Source: Tenacibaculum sp. MAR_2009_124 | GTDB lineage: Bacteria > Bacteroidota > Bacteroidia > Flavobacteriales > Flavobacteriaceae | DNA length: 64,000 nt | NCBI RefSeq assembly: GCF_900105455.1 | Contig: NZ_FNSF01000008.1 | Location: 186,001 to 250,000, forward strand | Reading direction: 5' to 3' | Shown here: piece by piece, positions 15,901 through 24,734 of the stretch | How the letters are laid out: every line of letters starts with the position of its first letter | Position numbering within the stretch: the stretch's first letter is position 1 | Notes under the pieces: model-generated | Seen by the model: only the letters and a program-made list of their open reading frames with translations | Database searches by the model: none | Told to the model about the DNA's origin: nothing | Program-made: the position numbers and the translations under genes

Positions 15901-18900
15901 TTTTAATCAAAGCATTTTTGTAGTCTATTACATCCGAATACTTTTTTCTCAGCCTTTTTGTAGTTTGTTTTAGCTTTTCAGCACGGATATCTGATTTCTT
16001 TTTCTCTCTCTGTACAACATCATCTACAATTTTATCTAAGTTATTAAACACGGTATTTTCATCATTCAAGACAGAAAGAACATTTGTTTTATCTTTTTCG
16101 TTTAAATTTTTATACCAATCAGTTGAAGCTACATATTTACGTCCTGCTTCAATTATATCAAGACCCGTTTTTGCTGTTTTAACAGCCAACCTCATAGCTT
16201 GAATCATACCTCTTGCAACAACAATAGGCATATTCATTCCTAAAGTCTCAGATCCAGACTTTTTAAGATAATCATCAATTTCCTTTAACTTTTTATCCCA
16301 AGTCTCCAGAGTATGAGTTATTCCTCCTCTTCCGTCTTCTTTTTCTTCTTTAGCGATTCCATTTTCTCCCTTAGTTTCGGGTTCTCCTTTTGCTTCTGAA
16401 GTAAATCCAATTTTAACTTCTGAATCATTGCTTTGCTGTGTGTTTGTTTTGCCATTGTAAAAGTTGTTATTAAAGTCTAAATATTCATTTGCAAGTTCTA
16501 AAATTTGATCATCACTTAAGTTATCAATTAAATGGGAATCATTCTCCTTTTTAATTTTTTGGTTAATTGCCATTTCCAAATATTTGTCATTGGCAGGTAA
16601 ACCTGTTAACTCGCTAAATTTATTTTCTAATGGTTTAAAATGTTCATTCTTTAATTTACGATACACCTCTTCCTTTCCATTAGGGTTATCAACTATAAAA
16701 TCAATAATATCTTGTTCAGATACTTGGATGTTATGATCCTCGGACAATTCTTGAGTTAATACATCTATGGCCTTACCGTCTTTCCTTAAATAGGATTTGG
16801 CTAGAGACTGATTAATTAAGTTCTCATCACCAAATTTAATGAATTGATCTCTATCTATGAACCCAATATTTTCAGCGATAATCCTTTGTTTATAATCTAT
16901 GTTATTTTCAATAAAACTTGTATTTCTAATTGACAATAAACTTTCTGCAACCTCACTAGGATTTAAAGAACTTTCGGCAATACCCTTGTGATAATCTTCA
17001 TTTTGCATTGCATTGGCAATCTCACCCTGAGTAAAGTCCAAACTTTCAGCATACTTATCTCTTACCTTTCTGAATGTCGGTTGACTTATTTGTTCTTTAT
17101 TTGTTCCGGTTATTGATAGACCTTCTTCATTAAAAACTACGTTATATGTTTTCCCTTTTTCAGATAATTTTAATGTAGAAGATTTACTCGTTTCTTTTAT
17201 TTGGTCAGAGCCTAATCCCTCTTCCTTTTTTAGTGGAGTTGTAAGAATTTCTTTTTGTTCCTCTTCTAACTTTCTAAAATCTTCCTTACTATCTTTAATA
17301 AGAATTTTCTGAACGTTTTCTGAAATTTGATCATTGTTTTTTACCTTATCAAGATCCTGTATTATTTGCTCTTTTTCCTTTTCCTTTTTTAAAACCTCGT
17401 TGTAATTTTCATCCGATAAATTCGATACAGAATCACTAACTTCATTAAAATTATCTTGAAGACTAGATTTCTTTTTATCTATCTTATTTTTAAGTTTATC
17501 TTGTATATCTTCAGGTATATTATCCGATTCATTGAGTTCTTTCTCTAATACAGAAATCTCTTCTATAATGGAATTTAATTTAGACTCTTTGTTTAAAAAA
17601 GGCCTAATCGTTTCTTTAAGTAATTTGATTCCATGGGAACCTGAAGCCATACTCATACCCAATACCCCACTCGAAGCCAATGCATCTTTAATACCATCAC
17701 TCAAATGAACTTCTTTCTTACCAAGAGCATATTTATCCAATACGTTTTGAAAGAACTGAGTACCCGATTCTTCTGCCATTTCAAAAGAAGTCATTTTAAA
17801 GGAATCTTTTGCATATTCTTTCGTTCTATTAAACATTCCTTGAGCAATTGATTTTCTTTCAACTTTTGTAGCCGAATTGATAACCCTCCCCGCGTTTTTC
17901 ATTATTGATAAATCAACAAGAGATCCAACGGCTTCTGCTCCACCGTAGGCAAAGGGAACCAACATCTTCTCCATACTACTGTAATTTCCCTCTTGGGTCA
18001 TTTCTCCATACTTATTTCCAATACTCGAAGCCCCAATGTAACCAACGCCTCCTATTCCTGTTGACGTTACAGCTAATATTGGTAATTGTTGTGCCACCAC
18101 TGTATTCATGAACCAATTACCAAAATCGGTCATTGACTCAACATTTTCAACGCTAAATGGACGCTTAACGCCTTTCCTTATGGTTTCTGCATCTTTCTTG
18201 AAATAATCGGAATAGCTTAATATTTTCTTTTTTAAAGGCGCATATTTATGCTGCGCTCCTTCTGACATTTCCTTCATTTCTGTCAAATAAGCTAAACTTC
18301 CAACACCTCCACCGATTAAATCTGCTGTTGTTGCCCTTAAATTTTCAGTAAAATTTGTAAAGAAACCATAATCTCTTTTGAACAAATCAAGGTTATCAGC
18401 TGCACTTCCTAACTTTTCACGATTATCGGAATACTTTATAAAATTATCTTTTGTCTCATTTAACGTCTTTAAATATTCCTGATTCTTTTGGACCAGTTCT
18501 CGTTCGAGTTCTTCTGAATTATTTCCTTCTTTTCTTCTTTTTCCTATTTCATTAATATCACTAGCTAACGATGTTAATTTACCACGCAATAATTCTTGTT
18601 CTGTAAGAAGCCTTTTGTCTTCTCGATTAAAACTTTTTCTTTCGAAATTTTGATAAACGGATAAAAATGTTTTTTCACTCTCTGGTATGTTTTCAATGTA
18701 TTCCTGCTTTTTCTTTTCTTGCTTTGCCGTCTCTCTTTTAAGAATCTCTAACTCTTTGGTTTTATCAGTTATTTGAACTTCAGAATATTTATCTAATTCC
18801 TTACGTTCCTTTAAGTGATTTATAACCTCTTCTTTAGATTGGGCTAATGGATCAGTATCTACTTTTAAACCTTCTTCATCAAAAACATTATTCCACCATG

Positions 18901-19246
18901 TTTTTGCTCCTTTTTTAACGGTATTCCATAATCCTTTACCCTCAATATCTTTTTGAACCCCATCAGATATGCTTTTGCGGTCATCGGGTGTTAATTGAGT
19001 TTCTTTATTGTACTTATCAATTGATTCACTATAACTTGGTAGATTCTTTTTCATTAACCTATGATTCTTCTCTTGAGAAGATTCATTAGTAACAGAATCT
19101 TCTACTTTAGGAACTCCATACTTTTTTTTATAATCTTCAACAACAAAATTTATGTCCTTTTCAGATTCTTTATTCTTTATCATTTCATTAAGAATCCCAT
19201 CGAGTTTACTTCTATGACCCTCTGATAAAATTAATTCATCTTCCAT
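12995..19246 (-). CDS. giant ejected virion protein (crAss-like cargo type)
   Basis: 2083 residues, the largest gene here. The N-terminal 300 residues are charged, coiled-coil-like helices. Glycine-rich hydrophobic segments typical of membrane-penetrating ejection proteins follow (LIGGGVGSLAYL, TSTGIGGVGYIGASSIG, ALASSGVLGMSMASG). A long coiled-coil middle comes next. The C-terminal region contains FKLSQQSSDASDLSIIQHGRG followed by LFVPFKNSQFSYFRR, a pattern of large polyvalent phage virion proteins. In crAss-like phages very large proteins at this place, after the muzzle gene, are packaged in the capsid or tail and ejected. No RNA-polymerase DxDxD-type motif was seen. Start ATG 19246 overlaps the upstream stop by one base. 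Confidence 0.7.
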   Translation of the reverse strand: MEDELILSEGHRSKLDGILNEMIKNKESEKDINFVVEDYKKKYGVPKVEDSVTNESSQEKNHRLMKKNLPSYSESIDKYNKETQLTPDDRKSISDGVQKDIEGKGLWNTVKKGAKTWWNNVFDEEGLKVDTDPLAQSKEEVINHLKERKELDKYSEVQITDKTKELEILKRETAKQEKKKQEYIENIPESEKTFLSVYQNFERKSFNREDKRLLTEQELLRGKLTSLASDINEIGKRRKEGNNSEELERELVQKNQEYLKTLNETKDNFIKYSDNREKLGSAADNLDLFKRDYGFFTNFTENLRATTADLIGGGVGSLAYLTEMKEMSEGAQHKYAPLKKKILSYSDYFKKDAETIRKGVKRPFSVENVESMTDFGNWFMNTVVAQQLPILAVTSTGIGGVGYIGASSIGNKYGEMTQEGNYSSMEKMLVPFAYGGAEAVGSLVDLSIMKNAGRVINSATKVERKSIAQGMFNRTKEYAKDSFKMTSFEMAEESGTQFFQNVLDKYALGKKEVHLSDGIKDALASSGVLGMSMASGSHGIKLLKETIRPFLNKESKLNSIIEEISVLEKELNESDNIPEDIQDKLKNKIDKKKSSLQDNFNEVSDSVSNLSDENYNEVLKKEKEKEQIIQDLDKVKNNDQISENVQKILIKDSKEDFRKLEEEQKEILTTPLKKEEGLGSDQIKETSKSSTLKLSEKGKTYNVVFNEEGLSITGTNKEQISQPTFRKVRDKYAESLDFTQGEIANAMQNEDYHKGIAESSLNPSEVAESLLSIRNTSFIENNIDYKQRIIAENIGFIDRDQFIKFGDENLINQSLAKSYLRKDGKAIDVLTQELSEDHNIQVSEQDIIDFIVDNPNGKEEVYRKLKNEHFKPLENKFSELTGLPANDKYLEMAINQKIKKENDSHLIDNLSDDQILELANEYLDFNNNFYNGKTNTQQSNDSEVKIGFTSEAKGEPETKGENGIAKEEKEDGRGGITHTLETWDKKLKEIDDYLKKSGSETLGMNMPIVVARGMIQAMRLAVKTAKTGLDIIEAGRKYVASTDWYKNLNEKDKTNVLSVLNDENTVFNNLDKIVDDVVQREKKKSDIRAEKLKQTTKRLRKKYSDVIDYKNALIKNIRERIDSETISNLTKTDISTILHNMNKANSFKRVDALTEKVDYILSLGEYRSIDKKLTNLLKIPRKFLKSINGKPKAAKVDNETRKLFNKVFRYLKETKESNTLHSLDLDKKINNGDVSDKTLDEKVVIETVIKIQEAEELFELSKKTENKKNNKENAERIQIASHLKENVFYDLETLLNEGKYKLKELLFEESIRLKGLSDAFIEATNHKWNDINSNNQKAFESYKKKNSILGRVFEKSKNIKSFFTQPVTNSFEYLLGYFDQINDHGDGDIYKHFYSGENGIVQLDENFKKDQKEIKEDVKNAFEKVLGKKLNSLLRTHKYDKTINRPQKTDIKLLINGKRNEAIEKLSIGQALYIHLVSKMEVGRGKLIKQGWDELAFDNLNKFLGKEYVELSDFMTNYLKEKYEKYNKVYNKLLRTDLNFEEGYFPLKYRKENLNIIIALGESNFTLPNVSSSHLKNRIKNNNEIDTNTNAFDVFDGYLNSMERFYHYGRFTKDLNAILSNRKISRNLETLDKRSFDDFKKLSKAVIGDVSEIRADQDEHKIYKFNSAIAAGYIGYKGYTALKQFLSMPAYTEKADDLTISLNGSQIRLPFVGKIVFGSKMLVNLNPVSVLSSYKFLKKNSSHFRDRISKGTIGDEFIDSLFNQKSKLLYQKALKKITKLGITPNKFIDAITISTGGKVYYDQQYKKYLKSGVKEKQAHRKAIRDFEIGFKLSQQSSDASDLSIIQHGRGVLTILFVPFKNSQFSYFRRISANSNNILRRYRKFKETQLSKGAGESKASLIALAKIAKEGDTFRDLENVLLYTHILPMLWQYVASGVPGVLTEWDEDDTDEMIRSGVLGLFDGVFILNDVLKWGYNSAVLDKNWNYQTTIVFSEMETIFKDIKKTYEESGEVNEDILFELLKGYLKTKSINTDTFKNIYDGVESMILEGDYNQENLMKLLNAPKELKEGNKEKMDRNKSLGFV

Positions 19247-20940
19247 TAGTAATTGTATTTTTTTCTTAAGGATTCTACCTTTTTTGAATTAACTTTTGTA
19301 AAGTCATTAGTGTCACTAGATTCTTCAAATTTCCTCTTCCTTTTTACACCATTATCTTGAAGGCTACTATCCTCATTTTCTTTTTTCTTAAAAAGATCTC
19401 TGTAGTTATCTTTTAGATATTGTTTAAAACTTTCCATTCCTTTTTCATACCCAATTTTAAACTCTTTACCATTAACTTCTACAACATTATTAATTACACC
19501 TTTTGCTTTAGCTTTAACTCCTCTTTCTTTAAGGAAGGGAATAATTTCATCTTCAGAAGATGTCTCAGGCAAAGAATTTATTTCCTTGAGAAATGTTAAC
19601 CGACTGTATTTATTGTTGGACGGTTTATATTCAACTTCGACAACTCCTTTACGATACTCTTCTTCCCTGAGATCTGGTTTATCATTTGGTCTAACCAACT
19701 TTAAAATTTCTGCCACAGCTTGCTGCTCATTTCCTGTATCAATTTCTTTTATTCTCTTATCACTAAGAGCCATTATTATTTTGCCATTTGCATACTCTAT
19801 ATCTCGAATATAAATATCCTTACCATCACTCCCTTGTTCTTCTAATTTCTGATCTACAAGATTTTTTAAAAATCTATAATCTCCAACCATAATGCCATCT
19901 ACTGTTGTTCTTAAACTGTTTTTAGGTTTATCTTCCTTCTTTGATTTCGACCGCGAAATTGCATTCCTTTCTCTAGAATTTATGGCACCATGATCAGTAG
20001 TTTCGAAGTCCTTTGATTTATAAAGGTTCCTGAAACCTAACTCTAAATCATTTATCAATCCTTCGTAAAGCGCTGGATTTTCTTTTACTTGTTGTGGTGT
20101 TAAACCCTTTTGATATAAAAAAGACTTTCCTTGATTGGTCAATGAATTTGCATCTAAGCCTAGAACTTCTCGATATTTATTTCTTACATCTTCGGTATGC
20201 CCAAGATTATAACCTGATTTCTCAGTTGTAGTAAATGTTCCATTGTCATTTTTGGTGTGTTGTTCTGCGAATTGTTTTTTAAGGTTTTCGTTTAAGCCAT
20301 TTAAATTAAAATCAGCCTCCCAAACTCCGAAGTTGTTAATATCAGAAAGAGATTCTAATGAAATTTCGTCAGGAAGGCCATCACCATCCAAGTCAACATT
20401 TCCTTTATTTAATATTCTAACATCACCATAATCACCAATTTCAAATTCAACTTCGCCATTATTGATTCTATCCATATTGGTGAGATAACCCTCATTCAAT
20501 TTTTTACTAATTTTACCACTAGCAATTCCTTCAGCGAGTTTTTTATTATACCCTAAAATGGTGTTTTTTATACCAGCTATTCTTTGAACTTGTTTTTCTA
20601 TATTAGTTTTAATAGCTAATGCTTCAGTATTAGCAGGATCGTTCTCTAAGATTTTTTGAGCTTCCGTAAATTTGTCAATCAGTCCACCTTGTTTCCTGAA
20701 AGCATCAGTTAACGAATGCTCAAAATGCAAGTACTTCGTTCTTTTACCAGAATTAATACCACTTAAAGCCTTAGCCTGATTATTTAAGTTTTTTTCCTTC
20801 TTTGCATTTTCTAAATCTTTACGATTTTGTTCTTCCTTCCTTTTTTGATCATTCAACCCTTCTTGGGTTAATATAACATTGGATAAATCGTTATTTGGTT
20901 TAGATAACCTATCCCAAGCTGTACCTTTTCCTGAAACCAT
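19246..20940 (-). CDS. virion cargo/ejection protein
   Basis: 564 residues. The N-terminus is a charged coiled coil (RKEEQNRKDLENAKKEKN). Around residues 180-195 a Ca-binding-like loop DLDGDGLPDE occurs, and the C-terminal third is rich in short charged repeats. No enzymatic motif is visible. It lies between the 196-residue glycine-tailed protein and the 2083-residue protein, with 1-base and 16-base spacings, so it is part of the same ejection-protein set. Confidence 0.6.
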   Translation of the reverse strand: MVSGKGTAWDRLSKPNNDLSNVILTQEGLNDQKRKEEQNRKDLENAKKEKNLNNQAKALSGINSGKRTKYLHFEHSLTDAFRKQGGLIDKFTEAQKILENDPANTEALAIKTNIEKQVQRIAGIKNTILGYNKKLAEGIASGKISKKLNEGYLTNMDRINNGEVEFEIGDYGDVRILNKGNVDLDGDGLPDEISLESLSDINNFGVWEADFNLNGLNENLKKQFAEQHTKNDNGTFTTTEKSGYNLGHTEDVRNKYREVLGLDANSLTNQGKSFLYQKGLTPQQVKENPALYEGLINDLELGFRNLYKSKDFETTDHGAINSRERNAISRSKSKKEDKPKNSLRTTVDGIMVGDYRFLKNLVDQKLEEQGSDGKDIYIRDIEYANGKIIMALSDKRIKEIDTGNEQQAVAEILKLVRPNDKPDLREEEYRKGVVEVEYKPSNNKYSRLTFLKEINSLPETSSEDEIIPFLKERGVKAKAKGVINNVVEVNGKEFKIGYEKGMESFKQYLKDNYRDLFKKKENEDSSLQDNGVKRKRKFEESSDTNDFTKVNSKKVESLRKKYNY

Positions 20941-20956
20941 TTTATAAAAATTTTAA

Positions 20957-21547
20957 TTAAAAAGAAAGAGGAGGAAGTTCAGAGCTAAACCCACCACTAC
21001 TTGTTCCTCCAAACATTCCACTTTCGAAACCATTCGAAGCTCCTCCTCCAAAGTTCACTTGTCTTCCTAAACTTCCCAATGAAGTTATCCCTGTCTTAAT
21101 ACCGTTCCAGACTGAATGTTGTCCTACATCATACATTTGTCCATAACCAGAAAGTTCATTCTGATATCTATTCTCTTCGAATCTATTCTTCTTTTCTTCG
21201 TATGAAGCAATCGCATACTCTCTCTTCATCATTTGAGAATCTATATCCCTCATCGCTTCTTTGTTAATCTGATTATTCATAGAAACAATTTTCGGCACTG
21301 CGCTTAACATGTTTCTTGCACCAGAACCCTGAAGTGAATTCAAAATATTAGCAGTTCTTCTTTGCCCTTCTTCTTTAATTAAATCACTTCCCACTGTGCT
21401 AACACGAACATCTTCATAAGGATTGTTTAATTCAGGTACTTCCAAATTGGCAATTGCCTCTTTTGCTTCTGCCTTTTGCTGTTCACCACTAACGATAGAA
21501 TACGCTGCTGAGGCCGCCCCCAATAATGTCGTTGTAACTCCTGCCAT
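20957..21547 (-). CDS. small virion/ejection protein with Gly-rich tail
   Basis: 196 residues from ATG 21547 (MAGVTTTLLGAASAAYSIVS), giving a short hydrophobic, alanine-rich N-terminus, a coiled-coil middle (SQMMKREYAIASYEEKKNRF) and a glycine/serine-rich end. A longer frame from 21598 would read through the promoter and is rejected. Similar small proteins with hydrophobic N-termini precede internal virion proteins in podoviruses. Confidence 0.6.
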   Translation of the reverse strand: MAGVTTTLLGAASAAYSIVSGEQQKAEAKEAIANLEVPELNNPYEDVRVSTVGSDLIKEEGQRRTANILNSLQGSGARNMLSAVPKIVSMNNQINKEAMRDIDSQMMKREYAIASYEEKKNRFEENRYQNELSGYGQMYDVGQHSVWNGIKTGITSLGSLGRQVNFGGGASNGFESGMFGGTSSGGFSSELPPLSF

Positions 21548-21564
21548 ATAATTCCTATTTATTA

Positions 21565-21572
21565 CAAATATA
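21565..21572 (-). promoter_or_regulatory. late promoter -7 element
   Basis: TATATTTG on the minus strand, 17 bases before ATG 21547, with TTTTG about 23 bp upstream. It allows the ejection-protein genes to be transcribed separately from the rest of the virion block, from which they are split by the rightward island at 21.6-26.0 kb. Confidence 0.55.
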
Positions 21573-21651
21573 ATTATAATAAATAAAAAGAATAGCAAAA
21601 GAACACATTAGAATAATTTAAGTATTATTTTAGCATTATTAAAGAATAGAT

Positions 21652-22065
21652 TTGGAATTAAAACTAAACATAAGAAGCACAAAAATTACAGATTATGAGG
21701 AATTGAAAGAATGGTGGAATTGGCATCGATTCCCTCCTCCGAATATTGAATTATTAGATGGGTTAAAATATGGATTAATGGTAAGCTATGGAGGTGATAA
21801 TATTTGTGCTGGGTTTATATACTTTACAAATGCAAAGGCTTATGGTATGCTTGAATTTATTGTTTCAACATATAAGATAAGAGATAAAGTTATAAGAAAA
21901 AAGGCCATTGAATTCCTCATTAATTGCTTAAAGGAAGTAGCAAAAAACAACGGTGTTCAATATATATGGTCCAGTGTTAGAAATGAAAATCTTATTAAGC
22001 ATTATTTAGATTGTGAGTTTAGCATAGGATCAAAAAAAACAACTGAACTCATTTGTAAACTCTGA
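21652..22065 (+). CDS. GNAT-superfamily acyltransferase (Mom-like candidate)
   Basis: 137 residues, TTG start (the in-frame stop at 21640 leaves no ATG). It has the phage GNAT pattern TKITDYEELKEWWNWHRFPPP, ICAGFIYFTN, LEFIVST and KKAIEFLINCLKEVAKNNGV, ending IKHYLDCEFSIGSKKTTEL. Family members are acetyl-CoA-binding. Mu Mom, which modifies DNA adenine, belongs to the same superfamily. The next gene is a DNA methyltransferase, which makes a DNA-modification role attractive but unproven. Confidence 0.6.
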   Translation: MELKLNIRSTKITDYEELKEWWNWHRFPPPNIELLDGLKYGLMVSYGGDNICAGFIYFTNAKAYGMLEFIVSTYKIRDKVIRKKAIEFLINCLKEVAKNNGVQYIWSSVRNENLIKHYLDCEFSIGSKKTTELICKL

Positions 22066-22109
22066 ACTTGAAAGAAGGGTGTTATGTATTGGTTAGAATG
22101 GTTAAGTGG

Positions 22110-22143
22110 GTATAATTTTACTTTCGCCTTTTGAGAATTATAC
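22110..22143 (+). other. hairpin between GNAT and methyltransferase genes
   Basis: Perfect 8-bp stem GTATAATT / AATTATAC with an 18-base loop, inside the 199-base gap. With the terminator-like hairpin 60 bases on, this gap could encode a small RNA of about 170 nt. Confidence 0.4.
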
Positions 22144-22202
22144 AACCTAAGTAAAAGGTTTCTTTCGAATATAGCAGCAATAATTTCCCAACAAATATGC
22201 AA

Positions 22203-22236
22203 GGGGTGGCGATAGTATCAAGACCCCATTTTTTTT
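22203..22236 (+). terminator. probable rho-independent terminator
   Basis: GGGGT / ACCCC stem with an inner GATA/TATC pairing, followed by ATTTTTTTT. It would end the GNAT transcript or a small RNA before the methyltransferase gene at 22265. Confidence 0.6.
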
Positions 22237-22264
22237 ACTAACTCAAATTATCAATTATCATATC

Positions 22265-23818
22265 ATGGACTTATTCACGGAAACAGACGTTAAGAGGCTC
22301 GTTAAATATATATCAAGTAACTATGACCCAGATTTTCCTTTAATTTTATGGTTTGATTTGTTTTGTGGATTTGGAGGAGTTGCAGAAGGCTATAAACAAG
22401 TTAAAAACAACTTTATTGTCGCGGGTGTCAATCATGATCCCAAAGCAATAGAAAACAACATGCTTAACCATCCTAATTGCTTACATTACATAGAAGATGT
22501 TAGAGATTGGGGAGTAATTTGGAAGTTAGAATCGTTAGCCAAGCAATTGAAAAATGAATTTCCGAATGCATACATAGGGCTTCATGCCAGTCTTGAATGC
22601 ACCTATTTCTCCATAGCTAAAGGAGGCGAATCAAGAGATGAAGATAGCAGAACATTAGGTTATCATCTTGAGAAATATTTAAGACTTTCACCCGATTATA
22701 TCACAATTGAAAATGTAAAGGAATTCCTCAAGTGGGGGCCAGTTTATCATGTTTCTAAAAAAATCGACGGTATTACAAAATGGAAGTATAAAAAAGGAAA
22801 CAGAGTTTATTGGTTAGACAATCCAAACTGTCAAGAATACCCAAAGTTCACCCTTCCAATAAAAGAAAGAGAACGCGAAGATTACAACAAGTGGAAAAAG
22901 ATTTTTATTGACAAAGGATATAATTATGACTATCGAATTCTTAATGCCGCTGATTTTGGAGAATTTACCCGAAGAGTTAGGTACTTCGGTGTTTTCGCTT
23001 TAAATAACCTACCGATAGAATTTCCATCCCCTACTCATATAGCCAAAGAAAAACATCATCTCAATCCTAAGCTTAAGATTCATAATGCCGTGAGAGACAA
23101 ACTAAACCTTGCTGATCACGGGAATTCAATCTTCGGGTTAAATAAAAATGGTAAAAAATATACGTCCAACACGATCTGGAGAACACTCGGAGGTGTGAAA
23201 AAATTCATAGGTGAAAAACATTTTATTAGCAGTTATTACGGTGCCTCTAAAAACGGACAAGGAGTTTATAAAATTGACCAACCATTAAACACAATTACTT
23301 GTAAAGATAGATTTGCCTATCACTACGTTCAATATGCTTACGGAAAACCAGTATATTCCTCTACCGAAGAACCTCTTCAGACAATAACCACCGTTCCCAA
23401 ACAAGAATTAGTTTCTACTTCTTGGTTGTTTGATACTCAATTCAAAAATAAAGGTAGCTCTATTCACAAACCTTGCCCTACAATAATTGCTAGACAAGAT
23501 AAAAAACCTTTGTACTTGGCCAATGCCTTAAGTGTAGGAACAATAGACCATTCTTTACCTATTGTGGATGATTGCGAAGCCAGAAGAGCATTAAGGGAAT
23601 TTATGAGAAAACATGGTATTGTTGACATAAAAATAAGACAATTATATGACTATGAATTAGCAGCTGCTCAAGGATTTCCTTCAGATTACATCTTAGATAA
23701 AAGCTCAACTCGTTCAAAGAAGTTCATAGGAAATAGTGTTTCCCCTGGTCAGGCAAAAGCCAATAACAAGGCGTTATATGAAGCTCTGATTAATTCGGAG
23801 TTAAAATGTGCAATATAA
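22265..23818 (+). CDS. DNA (cytosine-5-)-methyltransferase, phage type
   Basis: 517 residues. Motif I is DLFCGFGGVAEG (31-42). The catalytic Cys is C112 in ASLECTYFSIAKGG (motif IV of the PECTxxS type used by phage enzymes rather than PPC). ENV at 149-151 is motif VI, and TRRVRYFGVF motif VIII. A target-recognition region spans about 300-420, and QGFPSDYI..KFIGNSVSP covers motifs IX-X. No restriction enzyme gene is adjacent, so it is a solitary modification enzyme that probably protects phage DNA from host restriction. It sits in a rightward island within leftward virion genes. Confidence 0.88.
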   Translation: MDLFTETDVKRLVKYISSNYDPDFPLILWFDLFCGFGGVAEGYKQVKNNFIVAGVNHDPKAIENNMLNHPNCLHYIEDVRDWGVIWKLESLAKQLKNEFPNAYIGLHASLECTYFSIAKGGESRDEDSRTLGYHLEKYLRLSPDYITIENVKEFLKWGPVYHVSKKIDGITKWKYKKGNRVYWLDNPNCQEYPKFTLPIKEREREDYNKWKKIFIDKGYNYDYRILNAADFGEFTRRVRYFGVFALNNLPIEFPSPTHIAKEKHHLNPKLKIHNAVRDKLNLADHGNSIFGLNKNGKKYTSNTIWRTLGGVKKFIGEKHFISSYYGASKNGQGVYKIDQPLNTITCKDRFAYHYVQYAYGKPVYSSTEEPLQTITTVPKQELVSTSWLFDTQFKNKGSSIHKPCPTIIARQDKKPLYLANALSVGTIDHSLPIVDDCEARRALREFMRKHGIVDIKIRQLYDYELAAAQGFPSDYILDKSSTRSKKFIGNSVSPGQAKANNKALYEALINSELKCAI

Positions 23819-23833
23819 AAAAGACATTAGAAT

Positions 23834-24046
23834 ATGAGGTATTCAGACAATATCAAATCACATAACAAAGGAACTCTTTGCGAGCAAAAAGAAGTTACGG
23901 CCAACGTTGAGTTATCTATGGGAGATTTAGTTCAATTGAAAGCAGCTTTAGAAGGTTTTCTATCAATTGAAAACATCGAACATTCAACTAAAAAGTGGGC
24001 ATTATCAACGTTAGAAGATATTAAATCATCACTTAACAAACTTTAG
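23834..24046 (+). CDS. small unknown protein
   Basis: 70 residues. VTANVELSMGDLVQLKAALEGFLSIEN is helical; no motif recognised. It lies 15 bases after the methyltransferase gene and is followed by the duplicated cassette. Confidence 0.5.
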   Translation: MRYSDNIKSHNKGTLCEQKEVTANVELSMGDLVQLKAALEGFLSIENIEHSTKKWALSTLEDIKSSLNKL

Positions 24047-24305
24047 AAATAATGAGCGATATAAATAAAAAGAATTTAGAAGCAATTGGATTCATAGGAT
24101 CAGAATCAGATATGGTTTGGCCTATACCTAATGGTCACGACTCAGAACTGCATATAGAAAAAGTAAGGTGCAGAGAAGAATATAACATACTATTTACAAG
24201 AGGGACTATTATCGGAGTACCCGGAAAGGATTATGATTATGTATATGCAGGTCCAGCTAAAAGTATAGATCAAATTAAACAATTAGTAAACTTATTAATA
24301 CAGTA
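24044..24305 (+). repeat. 262-bp duplication, copy 2
   Basis: Near-identical to 9519-9780, with two base differences seen. Flanking sequences on both sides are unrelated to those of copy 1, so the unit moved as a single-gene cassette. Confidence 0.9.
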
Positions 24306-24306
24306 G
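24052..24306 (+). CDS. 84-residue unknown protein, duplicated gene copy 2
   Basis: Differs from the protein at 9527 by one Glu-to-Asp change; the stop codon is TAG rather than TAA. Followed by GTATG, so the next gene starts one base after the stop. Function unknown. Confidence 0.6.
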   Translation: MSDINKKNLEAIGFIGSESDMVWPIPNGHDSELHIEKVRCREEYNILFTRGTIIGVPGKDYDYVYAGPAKSIDQIKQLVNLLIQ

Positions 24307-24307
24307 T

Positions 24308-24544
24308 ATGAAGAATAGAGATTTAGAATTACTAAAACATAATCAAAAATTAAAAGACAGTTTAGACGTAAGCGTAAAAATTGATTGGCGCCAAGTTTTA
24401 AAAATTACAGTTGAAGACTTAATAAAAAAAAGAAATGCCCCTTCAAATAAAATAAAAGAAAGTTTTGATGATGTGCTAAAATATTATTTAGGAGAAGAAG
24501 ATTTTCATAAATACGTAATAGAGAAAAAACAAATTAAACTGTAG
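24308..24544 (+). CDS. small basic protein
   Basis: 78 residues, lysine-rich, helical (LELLKHNQKLKDSLDV, VLKITVEDLIKKRN). Starts directly after the duplicated cassette and ends CTG TAG. No family recognised. Confidence 0.5.
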   Translation: MKNRDLELLKHNQKLKDSLDVSVKIDWRQVLKITVEDLIKKRNAPSNKIKESFDDVLKYYLGEEDFHKYVIEKKQIKL

Positions 24545-24549
24545 TTAGT

Positions 24550-24720
24550 ATGATAAAATCAGAAGATATAAAATATCATGGTTACAAGTTTGAGGATTTT
24601 CAGAAGTCTGAAATGTTCATGGATTTTGCAATAGAGGGGGATTTCAAAACGGAAGTAATTGCAACTGTAAAAAATGGGGACTTGATTTTTCTGAAATCAG
24701 AAACTAAACGAATTAAATAA
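24550..24720 (+). CDS. 56-residue unknown protein
   Basis: MIKSEDIKYHGYKFEDF.. ending FLKSETKRIK, alpha then beta. Flanked by CTGTAG (upstream) and AGTGTA (downstream) junctions like those of the 9-12 kb island, which supports it being a real cassette gene although it is short. Confidence 0.5.
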   Translation: MIKSEDIKYHGYKFEDFQKSEMFMDFAIEGDFKTEVIATVKNGDLIFLKSETKRIK

Positions 24721-24734
24721 ATAGTGTAATTATA

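Noticed and set aside
12995..19246. Virion RNA polymerase in the giant protein, as in large crAss-like phages
   Set aside because: No DxDxD-type catalytic motif or other polymerase signature was visible in the 2083 residues, so it is described only as a cargo/ejection protein.
20957..21598. Longer start (21598) giving a hydrophobic N-terminus MLFFLFIIIIF
   Set aside because: It would read through the TATATTTG promoter and AT-rich spacer; ATG 21547 gives the natural MAGVTTTLLG start.
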